From Clostridiaceae bacterium (GTDB lineage Bacteria; Bacillota; Clostridia; Peptostreptococcales; Peptostreptococcaceae): 52,040 nucleotides of DNA. Made by a program: the position numbers and the translations under genes. The stretch spans positions 1 to 52,040 of the forward strand of contig CABIVQ010000019.1 in the NCBI GenBank assembly GCA_902362365.1. Direction: 5' to 3'. The notes below the pieces were generated by a model. It saw nothing but the letters and a program-made list of their open reading frames with translations, did not search any database and had not been told where the DNA came from. Shown piece after piece: positions 31,152 through 40,361 of the stretch (its first letter is position 1; each line of letters opens with the position of its first letter).

Positions 31152-33620
31152 ATGAGTTTAAAGCCTTTAGATATATTAACTAAGTATTATGGATATACAA
31201 GTTTTAGGAGAGGTCAAGAAGATATAATAAATTCTATAATAAATAGAAATGATGTTCTTGCTATTATGCCAACAGGTGGAGGAAAGTCTATCTGCTATCA
31301 AGTTCCAGCTTTATTATTAGATGGAATTACATTAGTCATTTCACCACTTATATCTCTAATGAAAGATCAAGTAGATGCTTTAAAAACTATGGGGATTAAT
31401 GCAACATATATTAATAGTTCACTCAGTAGTAAGGACTTTAATGAAGTTTTAGAAAATATTAGAAATGATGAATATAAAATTATTTACGTAGCACCAGAAA
31501 GGTTAGATAGCTATGAATTTACGAATATTGTTAAAGATAAAAATGTAAGCCAAATAGCTGTAGATGAGGCTCATTGTGTATCACAGTGGGGGCATGACTT
31601 TAGGGTAAGTTACACTAAGATTTATTCGTTTATAGAAAGTTTAATAAGTAGACCAGTAGTTACTGCATTTACAGCAACTGCTTCTCAAGAAGTAAGAGAA
31701 GATATTATTACTAGTCTAAGATTAAATGACCCGGACATTTACATAACTGGGTTTAATAGAGAAAATTTATCTATTAATATAGTGAAATCATCTAGTAAAA
31801 ACAAGTATCTTATTGATTATTTAGAAAATCATAAAAAAGAAAGTGGAATTATTTATGCAGCTACGAGAAAAGATGTAGAAAAAATATATGATGGACTGTA
31901 TAAAAGAGGATACTTAGTATCAAAATATCATGCTGGCTTATCACAAGAAGAAAGAAAGATAAACCAAGAAGATTTTATTAATGATAAAATTGATATAATG
32001 GTTGCTACTAATGCATTTGGAATGGGGATAGATAAACCTAATATTAGGTGGGTTATACATTATAATATGCCTCAGAGTATAGAAAATTATTATCAAGAAA
32101 TAGGAAGAGCAGGAAGAGATAATCAAAAAAGTGAGTGTATTCTTTTGTTTTCTCCAGGAGATATTCATATACAACAGTATTTAATTGATATAAGTATAGA
32201 AAATCCGAAAAGAAAGCTATTTCAGCATGAAAAATTACAGCAAATGAAAGACTTAATTTACAGTAATTATTGCTATAGAAAAAGTATATTATCTTATTTC
32301 GGAGAAAGTCTTTTAGAAGAATGTAATAACTGTAGTAATTGTTTAACTGAAGGTGAAATAATTGATAAAACTTTAGATGCTCAGAAAGTTATCTCATGTA
32401 TATATAGAATGAAAAAAAGTTATGGAGTAAATATGATTGTAGATGTATTAAGAGGATCTAAGAACAAAAAGTTATTAGATTTTGGATTTAATGAACTTTC
32501 TACTTATGGAATAATGAAAGATTACTCAAATGAAAATTTAAAAACATTTATAAATACATTAGTTTCTCATGGATATTTAGAGCTAATAAAAAATATAGGG
32601 TATAATGGAACTTACCCAACTGTAAAATTAAATGATTTATCTACAAAAGTATTAAAAGGTGAGATACAGGTTAGGTTTAAAGAAACTATAGTAAGTAAAT
32701 CTTTAAATACAAACGATGAATTATATGAAAGATTAAAGAACTTACGATACGATATAGCAACAGAAGAAAAAATTGCTCCATACATGGTATTTGGTGATAG
32801 TGTATTAAAATCAATGGCATCTACATATGCAACTAATAAAGAAGACATGCTTAGTATATCAGGTGTCGGAGAAATTAAGTATGAAAAGTATTCAAGTAAG
32901 TTTATTAAAGTAATAGAAGAATATATGCTAGAAAAAAATATAAAAAAAGAAGAAAAGATAGAGCAAAATAAAGATGAAGAGTTTTTATTTGTTAAGACTA
33001 ATATAAACTTATATAAAAAGCTAAAAGAGTTAAGAGATGAATATGCTAGAAAAGAGCAAGTAATTGCATATCGAATATTAGGTAATAATACACTGAAAGA
33101 AATAAGTGGAAGATGTCCTAGAACAATAGAACAGTTAAATGATATTTCTGGAATTGGACCAGTTAAGATTGATAAATATGGTAAAGAAATATTGTGTTTA
33201 GTTGAAGCTTATATAACAGAAAATAACATGGATGTTATATGGACAGAAAAAGAAAAACTAAAAGTTGTTATAGATGGTGAGAGTAGAAAAAACAATGAAA
33301 TTGCTTTAGACTTATTAAATCAAGGAAAAGATATTAGTTTTGTAAGTGAAGAACTTGAAACTTCGGTATCAACAATTTTAGGATATGTATATGATTATAT
33401 AAAAGAAGATCAAGAAATTAAATTTAATTTAAACTTAAAAGAATTTTATAGCGATGAGGAAGCTGAGCTAATCATAAATGCCTGTAATGCATTTGGAGAA
33501 GAGAAAATAAGTATAATTAAGAAAAATTTACCTAATTATATTAGATATGAGAGTATTAGGGCTGTAATACTAGAAAAACATTTAGGAGTTTTAGAAAATA
33601 AAAAGGAAATTTGTAGATAG
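31152..33620 (+). CDS. recQ: ATP-dependent DNA helicase RecQ with two HRDC domains and a C-terminal HTH
   Basis: The 822-residue protein unwinds DNA 3' to 5' in recombination and repair. Domains in order: helicase core with Walker A TGGGKS near residue 42 and DEAH in AVDEAHCVSQWGHDF near 137; the second RecA lobe with GRAGRD; the zinc-binding/RQC region (SNYCYRKSILSYFG with CNNCSNC); HRDC repeat one (about 530-600, ending SISGVGEIKYEKY); HRDC repeat two (about 620-690, DISGIGPVKIDKY); and a terminal HTH_40-like segment (NNEIALDLLNQGKDISFVSE). It is longer than E. coli RecQ (about 610) because of the second HRDC and the HTH, a common Firmicutes form. AGGAGG precedes ATG 31152. Confidence 0.95.
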   Translation: MSLKPLDILTKYYGYTSFRRGQEDIINSIINRNDVLAIMPTGGGKSICYQVPALLLDGITLVISPLISLMKDQVDALKTMGINATYINSSLSSKDFNEVLENIRNDEYKIIYVAPERLDSYEFTNIVKDKNVSQIAVDEAHCVSQWGHDFRVSYTKIYSFIESLISRPVVTAFTATASQEVREDIITSLRLNDPDIYITGFNRENLSINIVKSSSKNKYLIDYLENHKKESGIIYAATRKDVEKIYDGLYKRGYLVSKYHAGLSQEERKINQEDFINDKIDIMVATNAFGMGIDKPNIRWVIHYNMPQSIENYYQEIGRAGRDNQKSECILLFSPGDIHIQQYLIDISIENPKRKLFQHEKLQQMKDLIYSNYCYRKSILSYFGESLLEECNNCSNCLTEGEIIDKTLDAQKVISCIYRMKKSYGVNMIVDVLRGSKNKKLLDFGFNELSTYGIMKDYSNENLKTFINTLVSHGYLELIKNIGYNGTYPTVKLNDLSTKVLKGEIQVRFKETIVSKSLNTNDELYERLKNLRYDIATEEKIAPYMVFGDSVLKSMASTYATNKEDMLSISGVGEIKYEKYSSKFIKVIEEYMLEKNIKKEEKIEQNKDEEFLFVKTNINLYKKLKELRDEYARKEQVIAYRILGNNTLKEISGRCPRTIEQLNDISGIGPVKIDKYGKEILCLVEAYITENNMDVIWTEKEKLKVVIDGESRKNNEIALDLLNQGKDISFVSEELETSVSTILGYVYDYIKEDQEIKFNLNLKEFYSDEEAELIINACNAFGEEKISIIKKNLPNYIRYESIRAVILEKHLGVLENKKEICR

Positions 33621-34160
33621 ATATAGAAATAATAATATACTGTATTCATATATCGAAACAATATAAAGAATATATGTATATTATTTGATGAAATATTTCT
33701 TGGGTAATTGGATATAAATTCACTTTATATCAATAGATTACGTTATAAAACAATGATATCTTTAGAATAAAGTGTAAAATGTTTTTACTTGAATAAGAAA
33801 ATTCTTTTATAGCTGTTATATAGAAATTTTATTTCTTAGGAATTAATTTAACTTATAAATATATAAAATATATTCAAGTTTGCCTACTGACATAGTAAAT
33901 TTGAATATATTTATATGTTTTTTGTTTTTTATTTATAATATATAGTAAGATAATAATAATTTTAATCAATATTGCACAGGAAATAGTAAAATAATAATAT
34001 AGCTATTAACATATATATTTATTTTAATATATGTTATATAATGATTGAAGTTAAGTGTATTAAAAAGGAAATACTGTATACAGTATTATATTTATTCTAG
34101 AAATTATATATAGTGACATAACGAAAAATAAAATATAATTTAAAATCTAAATAATAAAAA
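33621..34160. other. Long AT-rich gap with a palindrome and a large hairpin
   Basis: No convincing coding frame is visible. It contains an inverted repeat of about 15 bp with a loop (about 33868-33882 with 33898-33911, arm ATATATTCAAG...) and a perfect 18-bp palindrome AATACTGTATACAGTATT at 34070-34087, which could be a dimeric repressor site. No terminator directly follows recQ. A small RNA is possible but unsupported. Confidence 0.35.
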
Positions 34161-34198
34161 TACACCTTTAATTTATGATATGAAGGTGTATTTTGTTT
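34161..34198 (+). terminator. Isolated intrinsic terminator
   Basis: TACACCTT (34161-34168) pairs with AAGGTGTA (34183-34190), followed by TTTTGTTTTT. There is no annotated gene directly upstream, which hints at an unannotated short transcript in 33.6-34.2 kb. Confidence 0.7.
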
Positions 34199-34373
34199 TT
34201 ACACAATACTTAATTTAATCAGATTAAAATTTATTTTTAAAGATGTTATATTTCATTAATAATATTACTTTTAATATGAAATTACTATGAAATTTTAGTG
34301 TAGTAAGTTACTTTAAGTATAAAAAGATGATAGAATAATAAAACAAGAATAGATTAAATTAGGAGTGTAAATT

Positions 34374-35747
34374 ATGGGACTGCTAGAGTTTGATTTTATA
34401 GAAGAATCAATAGACAAGTTAAAATCTATGAGTTCAACATTAGAGCTAATAGGAGATGAGTTAGAAGGATATTTCGAAGGAGTTTTAGATTATAAAGAAG
34501 AAGATTATATAAATGTAACATCAAGAGTGAAGTCAGAAAGTAGCTTAAGAGAAAAAATAATTAGAAATAGATATCTAAAAAAATATAATGAAGCAAGTAA
34601 CCTTATTCATAATCTTTCAGATTTAATTGGCGTAAGGATTGAGTGTAGATTTATTGAAGATGAAAATAAGATATATAGGGTTCTAAGAAGATACTTTAAT
34701 AAGACTGATGATAAAGTTTATTATTATAATAAAGAAAATCCAAATATTACATTGAAGCTTAATGAAAAGCAACCAAAGAAGCAAAAAAATGGGTTTGAGA
34801 TTTATAGGATAGATGGTAAATTTAATTATCTAGATAGACAAATTAAATTTGAACTTCAGATAAAGTCGCTTGTAAATATATTTTGGAGTGAAATTGAGCA
34901 TAAAGTTATTTATAAAAACAATACATATTTATTAGGAGATAGCTTTTTAAAAGATATGATGTTGTCTATCAAAAATAATCTTACAATGATAGATAACCAA
35001 TTAGTAAATGTTTATAAGAATTTTAATACAGGTAGCTTTGAACATTTAGTAGGAAAGAAGAAAGAATTAGAGAAGTTATTAGCAAAGATGGCACATGATA
35101 CATTTTCAATTAAGATGAAGGAAAGTATAGGATTTATAGTAGATTTTAAAAAACCTTGTGAGACTATATTAAATTATTCTTTCAATAAAAATGAAGATGA
35201 AATTGATGATAGTTTATTCGGGGATTTAATGATTAATGGGTTATCAAGAATAAATGAAATTTCTAAAAAAGAAATTAATTTTAATCAATCTATTGTATTT
35301 GAAAAGAAGCCAGTATTAAAAGACGATTTTTGTAAAAAATTAGGTAAATATATAATGGGTAAGCTAAATGATGAATTTGCATGGAATTTATTCTTTAGAA
35401 TTTTATTTGAGATAGAGCCTTATAACAATAAAGAAGATTTTGAAAATTTTATATCATTTATAAAAATGAAAGTTATATCTAAAGATAGTAAAGAACAAAT
35501 AATATCTGCATTTAAAGATGAAGGTGAAATAATAATTAGGGATATGTACATGAGTATATGTAAAATACTTATTGAAGTAGATACAGTAGAAACTATGTAC
35601 GACTATAATTTAGAAAAAATTAATTACATTATAAGTGAAGTTACTAGTAGCATATGCAGAGACTTAGAAAGTTATAATAATTATTTAGAAATAAAAGAAG
35701 ATATACTAAACAATATAGAGACAAAGATAGGTAAATTATTTAACTAA
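34374..35747 (+). CDS. RelA/SpoT-domain protein with a long C-terminal extension
   Basis: A 457-residue protein whose first 190 residues form a RelA/SpoT nucleotidyltransferase-like domain: VTSRVKSESSLREKIIRN, DLIGVRIECRFIED, and FELQIKSLVNIFWSEIEHKV followed by IYKN. This family makes (p)ppGpp-type alarmones. The usual G-loop motif (N)GYRSLH is replaced by NGFEIYRI, with Phe for the base-stacking Tyr, so the activity may differ. No HD hydrolase domain is present. Residues 200-457 are helical and unrecognised (TMIDNQLVNVYKNFNTGSFE onward). TTAGGAGTG precedes ATG 34374. It is a lone gene with its own terminator. A housekeeping alarmone synthetase, or a variant NTase with another substrate, both fit. 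Confidence 0.78.
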   Translation: MGLLEFDFIEESIDKLKSMSSTLELIGDELEGYFEGVLDYKEEDYINVTSRVKSESSLREKIIRNRYLKKYNEASNLIHNLSDLIGVRIECRFIEDENKIYRVLRRYFNKTDDKVYYYNKENPNITLKLNEKQPKKQKNGFEIYRIDGKFNYLDRQIKFELQIKSLVNIFWSEIEHKVIYKNNTYLLGDSFLKDMMLSIKNNLTMIDNQLVNVYKNFNTGSFEHLVGKKKELEKLLAKMAHDTFSIKMKESIGFIVDFKKPCETILNYSFNKNEDEIDDSLFGDLMINGLSRINEISKKEINFNQSIVFEKKPVLKDDFCKKLGKYIMGKLNDEFAWNLFFRILFEIEPYNNKEDFENFISFIKMKVISKDSKEQIISAFKDEGEIIIRDMYMSICKILIEVDTVETMYDYNLEKINYIISEVTSSICRDLESYNNYLEIKEDILNNIETKIGKLFN

Positions 35748-35866
35748 ATATAGAGGTTTAATATTTAGATCTATAAAGTTGAATGTATGTATAATTAAAA
35801 TTATAGAAAGAATAAAAAAAAACAAAAGATGATGAAGAGTTAAATAAATATAAAAAATAATAAAAT

Positions 35867-35912
35867 AAAAGTGTGTATTTCAAATTATTTTTGAAGTACA
35901 CACTTTTATTTT
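35867..35912 (+). terminator. Terminator after the RelA/SpoT-domain gene
   Basis: An 18-bp stem starting AAAAGTGTGTA (35867-35884 with 35890-35907, one G-T pair) is followed by ATTTTATT. The rest of 35748-36048 is AT-rich without a visible gene. Confidence 0.85.
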
Positions 35913-36048
35913 ATTAGAAAGTAATATTATTAGGTTTGATACAAATGTATTATAAAATTATATGTATAATATATGTTATTTTATATAAAAAAATATTGAT
36001 ATATTGTATAATATTTTTTATAACAGTGTTTAAAATCAGGAGGTTGAA

Positions 36049-36867
36049 ATGAATAATATTATTTTAGTTAGAGGAGCTGGGGATTTAGCTTCTGCAGTAA
36101 TACATAAATTATATATGTGTGGATTTAAAGTTGTAGCATTAGAAATAGAAAAACCTCTAGCGATAAGAAGGCAAGTAACATTTTGTGAAGCCATATATGA
36201 AGGAGAAGTAGAAATTGAGGGGGTTTCCTGCAAGTTATGTAATAGTATTTCTCAAGTTAAAGAGACTTTAAATATAAATAAAGTTGCTCTATACGTTGAC
36301 CCAAAAGGAGAATCTATAAAAGAGATAAATCCAAAAGTTGTGGTTGACTGCATATTAGCAAAGAAAAATATTGGAACTAGTAAAGATATGGCAGACTTAA
36401 CCATTGGACTAGGACCTGGTTTTTGTGCAGGAGAAGATGTAGATATAGTAATTGAAACTATGAGAGGCCATAATTTAGGGAGAGTAATAAGAAAAGGTAA
36501 ACCAAAAGAAAACACTGGAATACCAGGAGAGATAAATGGAGTATCTAAAGACAGAGTAGTTTACTCTCAAGCAAGTGGAATAATTAATACATTATGTAAT
36601 ATAGGGGATATAGTAAAAAAGGATCAAGTTTTGGCTTATATAGAAGATAATAGTGGGAATAAACATAAGGTTTTAGCGAGTATAGATGGACTGTTAAGAG
36701 GGATCATCAGAGATGGATCATTTGTTAAAAGTAATCTGAAAATTTTAGATATAGATCCGAGATTAGATCAAGTAAAAAATGCATCTACAATATCAGATAA
36801 AGGAAGAAATATAGCTGGAGGAGTATTAGAAGCTATCTTATCAAGTAAGATACTACCTAAATATTAG
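36049..36867 (+). CDS. yqeB: YqeB, selenium-dependent molybdenum hydroxylase maturation protein
   Basis: A 272-residue protein with the YqeB signature: Rossmann-like start IILVRGAGDLASAVIHKLYM, then VVDCILAKKN, LTIGLGPGFCAGEDVDIVIE and TMRGHNLGRVI, and a biotinyl-like beta domain (ASGIINTLCNIGDIVKKDQV). YqeB is a marker of genomes with selenium-dependent molybdenum hydroxylases such as xanthine dehydrogenase; its exact reaction is not established. AGGAGG precedes ATG 36049. It opens a run of molybdenum cofactor genes and is followed 11 bases later by xdhC. Confidence 0.9.
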   Translation: MNNIILVRGAGDLASAVIHKLYMCGFKVVALEIEKPLAIRRQVTFCEAIYEGEVEIEGVSCKLCNSISQVKETLNINKVALYVDPKGESIKEINPKVVVDCILAKKNIGTSKDMADLTIGLGPGFCAGEDVDIVIETMRGHNLGRVIRKGKPKENTGIPGEINGVSKDRVVYSQASGIINTLCNIGDIVKKDQVLAYIEDNSGNKHKVLASIDGLLRGIIRDGSFVKSNLKILDIDPRLDQVKNASTISDKGRNIAGGVLEAILSSKILPKY

Positions 36868-36878
36868 GAGGGATAAAT

Positions 36879-37694
36879 ATGCATGAAGTAATATTATCAA
36901 AGATAAATGAAGAAATACAGAATGGAAATAAGGTTGCACTTGCTATAATTACAGAAGTAGAAGGGTCAAGTCCGGGTAAACAGGGTTCAACTTTAGCATA
37001 TCTTTCAGATGGAAGTATAATAGGTACTGTGGGTGGAGGCATCTTAGAATATGAAATAATAAGCAAATGTAAAGAATGTCTAGAAAATGGAGAAGATATA
37101 AACTTTGAGCACAGTCTAACAAAAAATTCAGAAGAAACTCCAATGCAGTGCGGTGGAAATGTAAGAGGTTATATAAAAGTATTTAAGCCTAAACCAAGAC
37201 TATTAATTGTCGGGGGAGGACATGTAGGATATAGCCTGTACAAGATATCCAATACTTTAGATTTTTATACTATAATAGTTGATGATAGAGCAGAATTTGC
37301 GAATAAAGATAGATTTAAAAAGGCAAAGGAAGTATATAGTGGTAATATAGAAAGTATATTGAAAAATATAAATATTGATGAAAATACATATGTAGTAATA
37401 GCTACAAGAGGTTATGAAAAAGATTTAGAAGCCCTAAGATGTATTATAAATGAAAATGTAGGGTATATAGGAATGATAGGTAGTCTAAAAAAATGGACGA
37501 CCTTAAAATCAACTTTAATCAATGAAGGGGTTAGTGAAGAATTATTAAATTCTGTTTATGCTCCAGTAGGTCTTAATATATCTTCAAACGAAGTAAATGA
37601 AATTGCTTTTGGAATAATGGCAGAACTTTTATTAGTAAAAAATAAAGGTTGCTTATCTCATAGAAAAGATAAAAACCTAAGATTTAATAAATAA
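36879..37694 (+). CDS. xdhC: XdhC/CoxI-family molybdenum hydroxylase maturation factor
   Basis: The 271-residue protein is a chaperone that binds molybdenum cofactor, supports its sulfuration and inserts it into xanthine dehydrogenase-type enzymes. The N-terminal XdhC_CoxI domain shows VALAIITEVEGSSPGKQGST and GTVGGGILEYE, and QCGGNVRGYI. The C-terminal Rossmann domain begins RLLIVGGGHVGYSLY and ends APVGLNISSNEVNEIAFGIM. The pairing with YqeB supports a selenium-dependent hydroxylase as client. AGGAGGG precedes ATG 36879. The client enzyme itself is not in the window. Confidence 0.92.
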   Translation: MHEVILSKINEEIQNGNKVALAIITEVEGSSPGKQGSTLAYLSDGSIIGTVGGGILEYEIISKCKECLENGEDINFEHSLTKNSEETPMQCGGNVRGYIKVFKPKPRLLIVGGGHVGYSLYKISNTLDFYTIIVDDRAEFANKDRFKKAKEVYSGNIESILKNINIDENTYVVIATRGYEKDLEALRCIINENVGYIGMIGSLKKWTTLKSTLINEGVSEELLNSVYAPVGLNISSNEVNEIAFGIMAELLLVKNKGCLSHRKDKNLRFNK

Positions 37695-37771
37695 TATTCG
37701 ATAAATTAAAAGGAATATGACGAATTATATAAAATATGTAAGTATAAGTAATATTATGCAGAGGTGATTAT

Positions 37772-38278
37772 ATGTTTAAGGTTGCAATTATAACTCTTAG
37801 TGATAAAGGTTATGAAGGACAAAGAGAAGATATAACAGGTAAAAAACTTGAAGAATATGTTGAAAGTAATGGACATTATAAAGTTGTACATTATGCGTTG
37901 ATAAAAGATGATAAAGAAATGTTAGTAAATGAACTTATAGATATATGTGATAATAACAAAGCTGATTTAGTATTAACTAATGGTGGAACGGGATTCTCAA
38001 AAAGAGATGTTACACCAGAAGGAACTAAAGAAGCTATAGAAAGGGAAATACCAGGAATAAGCGAGTACATGAGGATGAAGTCTTCAGAAATAACTAAAAA
38101 AGCAATATTAAGTAGAGGTATAAGCGGAATAAGAAAAAATACAATAATAATAAATTTACCAGGTAGTCCAAGAGGTGCAGTTGAAAATTTAAGCTTTGTA
38201 ATTGATACTTTAGGACATGGTATAGACATTCTTAAAGGAGATGCAAGTGAGTGTGCTACTCCTTTAAAAAATAATTAG
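37772..38278 (+). CDS. mog: MogA/MoaB-family molybdopterin adenylyltransferase
   Basis: A 168-residue MoCF-biosynthesis-domain protein that adenylates molybdopterin before metal insertion. Motifs: VAIITLSDKGYEGQREDITG at the start, DLVLTNGGTGFSKRDVTPEG in the centre (the GGTG and RDVTPE signature) and INLPGSPRGAVENLSFV near the end. AGAGGTGAT precedes ATG 37772. It follows xdhC after 77 bases and precedes moaA by about 20, so it is probably co-transcribed with the moa genes. MogA and MoaB are hard to separate by sequence. Confidence 0.92.
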   Translation: MFKVAIITLSDKGYEGQREDITGKKLEEYVESNGHYKVVHYALIKDDKEMLVNELIDICDNNKADLVLTNGGTGFSKRDVTPEGTKEAIEREIPGISEYMRMKSSEITKKAILSRGISGIRKNTIIINLPGSPRGAVENLSFVIDTLGHGIDILKGDASECATPLKNN

Positions 38279-38297
38279 ATAGCAAAGAGGGAAGTAA

Positions 38298-39257
38298 ATG
38301 ATAGATAAATATGGAAGAAATATAAATTATCTTAGAATTTCACTTACAGATAGGTGTAATTTAAGATGTATTTATTGTATGCCATCTGACGTAGAATTCA
38401 GGGATGAGTATGTAAATGATACTTTAAGTACAGAAGACTATAAATTTATAATAAAATCAATGGCTAATTCTGGTATAACTAAATTAAGATTTACTGGAGG
38501 TGAACCTACACTACATCCAGGTTTAAATGAGCTTATTTGGTTTGCTAAAAACGAGTGTAATATAAATGATATAGCAATAACTACTAATGGACTTAATCTT
38601 GCACAAATAGCTTCAACTTTAAAAGCGAATGGATTAAATAAAGTAAATATTAGTCTTGATTCATTAAAGGTGTATAAATACAAATCTATTACTAGAGGCG
38701 GAGATTTAACTCAAGTATTGGATGGAATAAATGTATGTCTAAAAGAAGGAATTAAAGTTAAGATAAACTGCGTTGCTATAAAAGGATTTAATGACGATGA
38801 AATCAGTGATTTTATAGAATTAATAAGATACAATCCTATTGATGTAAGGTTTATTGAACTTATGCCTATTGGAGAAGGACAAAAAATATATAAAAATGGA
38901 TATATAAATGTTCATGAAATGATTGAATATATTGATGGATTATATCCTGTACCATCAGAAGAAAATTCTCCTGCCAAATACTATCAATTTAAAGGTGCAA
39001 AAGGAAGGATAGGAGTAATAACACCTCTTAGTTGTAGTTTTTGTAAAGAATGCAATAGGATAAGAGTTACCTCTAATGGTAAAATAAAATTATGTCTTCA
39101 TTCTAAAGAAGAAATAGATATTAAAAACTATATTAACAAACCATTAATATTTAGAGAGGTTTTAAAAGATATAATTTTAGGAAAGCCAGAAAAACATAAT
39201 TTAGTAGAAAGACAAAGTAGTGAGACAACTAGAAAAATGTACGAGATAGGAGGTTAA
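38298..39257 (+). CDS. moaA: GTP 3',8-cyclase MoaA
   Basis: A radical SAM enzyme catalysing the first step of molybdenum cofactor synthesis, GTP to 3',8-cyclo-dihydro-GTP, which MoaC then processes. The N-terminal 4Fe-4S motif is [10 protein letters not shown] (Cys20, Cys24, Cys27), with [10 protein letters not shown] for SAM binding. The second cluster motif near residue 252 is [20 protein letters not shown] followed by Cys. Length (319) is normal, but the protein ends [14 protein letters not shown] rather than with the usual C-terminal GG after M-x-x-I, a typical minor variation. AGAGGGAAG precedes ATG 38298. Confidence 0.95.
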   Translation: MIDKYGRNINYLRISLTDRCNLRCIYCMPSDVEFRDEYVNDTLSTEDYKFIIKSMANSGITKLRFTGGEPTLHPGLNELIWFAKNECNINDIAITTNGLNLAQIASTLKANGLNKVNISLDSLKVYKYKSITRGGDLTQVLDGINVCLKEGIKVKINCVAIKGFNDDEISDFIELIRYNPIDVRFIELMPIGEGQKIYKNGYINVHEMIEYIDGLYPVPSEENSPAKYYQFKGAKGRIGVITPLSCSFCKECNRIRVTSNGKIKLCLHSKEEIDIKNYINKPLIFREVLKDIILGKPEKHNLVERQSSETTRKMYEIGG

Positions 39258-39259
39258 TA

Positions 39260-39727
39260 ATGTTAACTCATATTAACGAAAAAGGCTATGCAAAAATGGT
39301 AGATATAAGCGAAAAGGAGAATACTACAAGAGTAGCAGTAGCAACAGCTACTATATCTATGACGAATGAAGCATTAGAAAAAATAAAAAATGGACAAATA
39401 AAAAAGGGAGATGTGTTATCAGTTGCTCAGATAGCGGGAATTATGGGGGCAAAAAATACATCAAATAATATACCTATGTGTCATCAAATCAACTTAGTTG
39501 GTTGTGATTTAGACTTTGAAATAGATGAAGATACTTCTTCTATAATAATATATGCTACTTGTAAAAGTTTAGGTAAAACAGGTGTAGAAATGGAAGCATT
39601 AAATGCTTGCTCAATAGCAGCCTTAACAATTTATGATATGTGTAAAGCAGTAGATAAGAGAATGATGATAAGCAATATTCATTTAATAGAAAAAACAGGT
39701 GGGAAGTCAGGAGATTTTAAATATTAA
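39260..39727 (+). CDS. moaC: Cyclic pyranopterin monophosphate synthase MoaC
   Basis: The 155-residue protein rearranges the MoaA product into cyclic pyranopterin monophosphate. It shows the full MoaC pattern: [60 protein letters not shown] and [20 protein letters not shown], ending GGKSGDF. The catalytic Lys and Asp of MCKAVDK are present. It starts two bases after moaA with AGGAGGTTAATA overlapping the moaA end, indicating coupling. moaD, moaE and moeA are not in the window. Confidence 0.96.
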   Translation: MLTHINEKGYAKMVDISEKENTTRVAVATATISMTNEALEKIKNGQIKKGDVLSVAQIAGIMGAKNTSNNIPMCHQINLVGCDLDFEIDEDTSSIIIYATCKSLGKTGVEMEALNACSIAALTIYDMCKAVDKRMMISNIHLIEKTGGKSGDFKY

Positions 39728-39747
39728 TTGTTTTGGAGAGTGAGTAA

Positions 39748-40179
39748 ATGGCAAAGATAGTATCAATAAATATAAGTACGAAAAAGGGCGTTATAAAAGA
39801 ACCAATAAGTAAAGCAGAGTTAAAAATTGACCACGGTATAGTTGGTGATGCTCATGCAGGAAATTGGCATCGTCAAATAAGTATGTTAGCTGAAGAAAGT
39901 ATTCAAAAGATGAAAGATAAAGGTTTTAATCATTTGAAATTTGGAGATTTTGCAGAAAACATAACTACCGAAGGGATAGAAGTTCATACTTTGCCTGTAG
40001 GAACAAAACTAAAAATAGGTGAATGTGAAGTAGAAGTAACTCAGATCGGAAAAAAGTGTCATAATGGATGTGCAATAAAGCAAACAACAGGCGACTGTGT
40101 AATGCCAAGAGAAGGAATCTTCGTAAAAGTCCTAAAAGAAGGAACAATACAACCAAACGATATAATTGAGGTTTTATAA
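39748..40179 (+). CDS. MOSC domain protein
   Basis: A 143-residue single-domain MOSC protein, the C-terminal fold of molybdenum cofactor sulfurases, thought to bind or hand over sulfurated cofactor. It has IVSINISTKKGVIKEPISKA, HGIVGDAHAGNWHRQISMLA, DFAENITTEG and the conserved Cys motif GKKCHNGCAIKQTTGDCVMP. Standalone MOSC genes commonly sit in moa clusters. TTGGAGAGTGAGT precedes ATG 39748. It ends the six-gene molybdenum cofactor run. Confidence 0.92.
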   Translation: MAKIVSINISTKKGVIKEPISKAELKIDHGIVGDAHAGNWHRQISMLAEESIQKMKDKGFNHLKFGDFAENITTEGIEVHTLPVGTKLKIGECEVEVTQIGKKCHNGCAIKQTTGDCVMPREGIFVKVLKEGTIQPNDIIEVL

Positions 40180-40203
40180 CCACATATTCGAAATTAAGAA
40201 AAC

Positions 40204-40356
40204 AAAAAGAGCTAGATAAGGGCCGATTCTCAAATACCGCGGTGAAAGTGTGAAATATAAATTTGCTAACATTTGTAGCATTTTTTCAGCTGTATGGAAG
40301 AAAATTTATATTCACACCGAGATGCGATTTTAGAATAGCTCTATCAAGCTCTTTAT
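40204..40356. mobile_element. MITE-like inverted-repeat element or very long hairpin
   Basis: The left arm 40204-40265 and the right arm 40301-40356 are imperfect inverted copies. Both read (from the outside in) AGAGCT-GATA, then ATTCT-AAAT, a GGTG-rich part, GTGTGAA and ATAAATTT. The centre has a small stem GCTA/TAGC (40265-40268, 40276-40279). The block is richer in GC than its surroundings and has no coding frame. Terminal inverted repeats of about 55 bp over about 150 bases suit a miniature transposable element, but it also lies exactly between two convergent genes, so it may serve as a terminator. Confidence 0.5.
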
Positions 40357-40361
40357 CTATA

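Noticed and set aside
39965..40183. 72-residue Leu-rich minus-strand frame over the MOSC gene
   Set aside because: It is the antisense shadow of a Glu/Lys-rich coding stretch, with no ribosome site.
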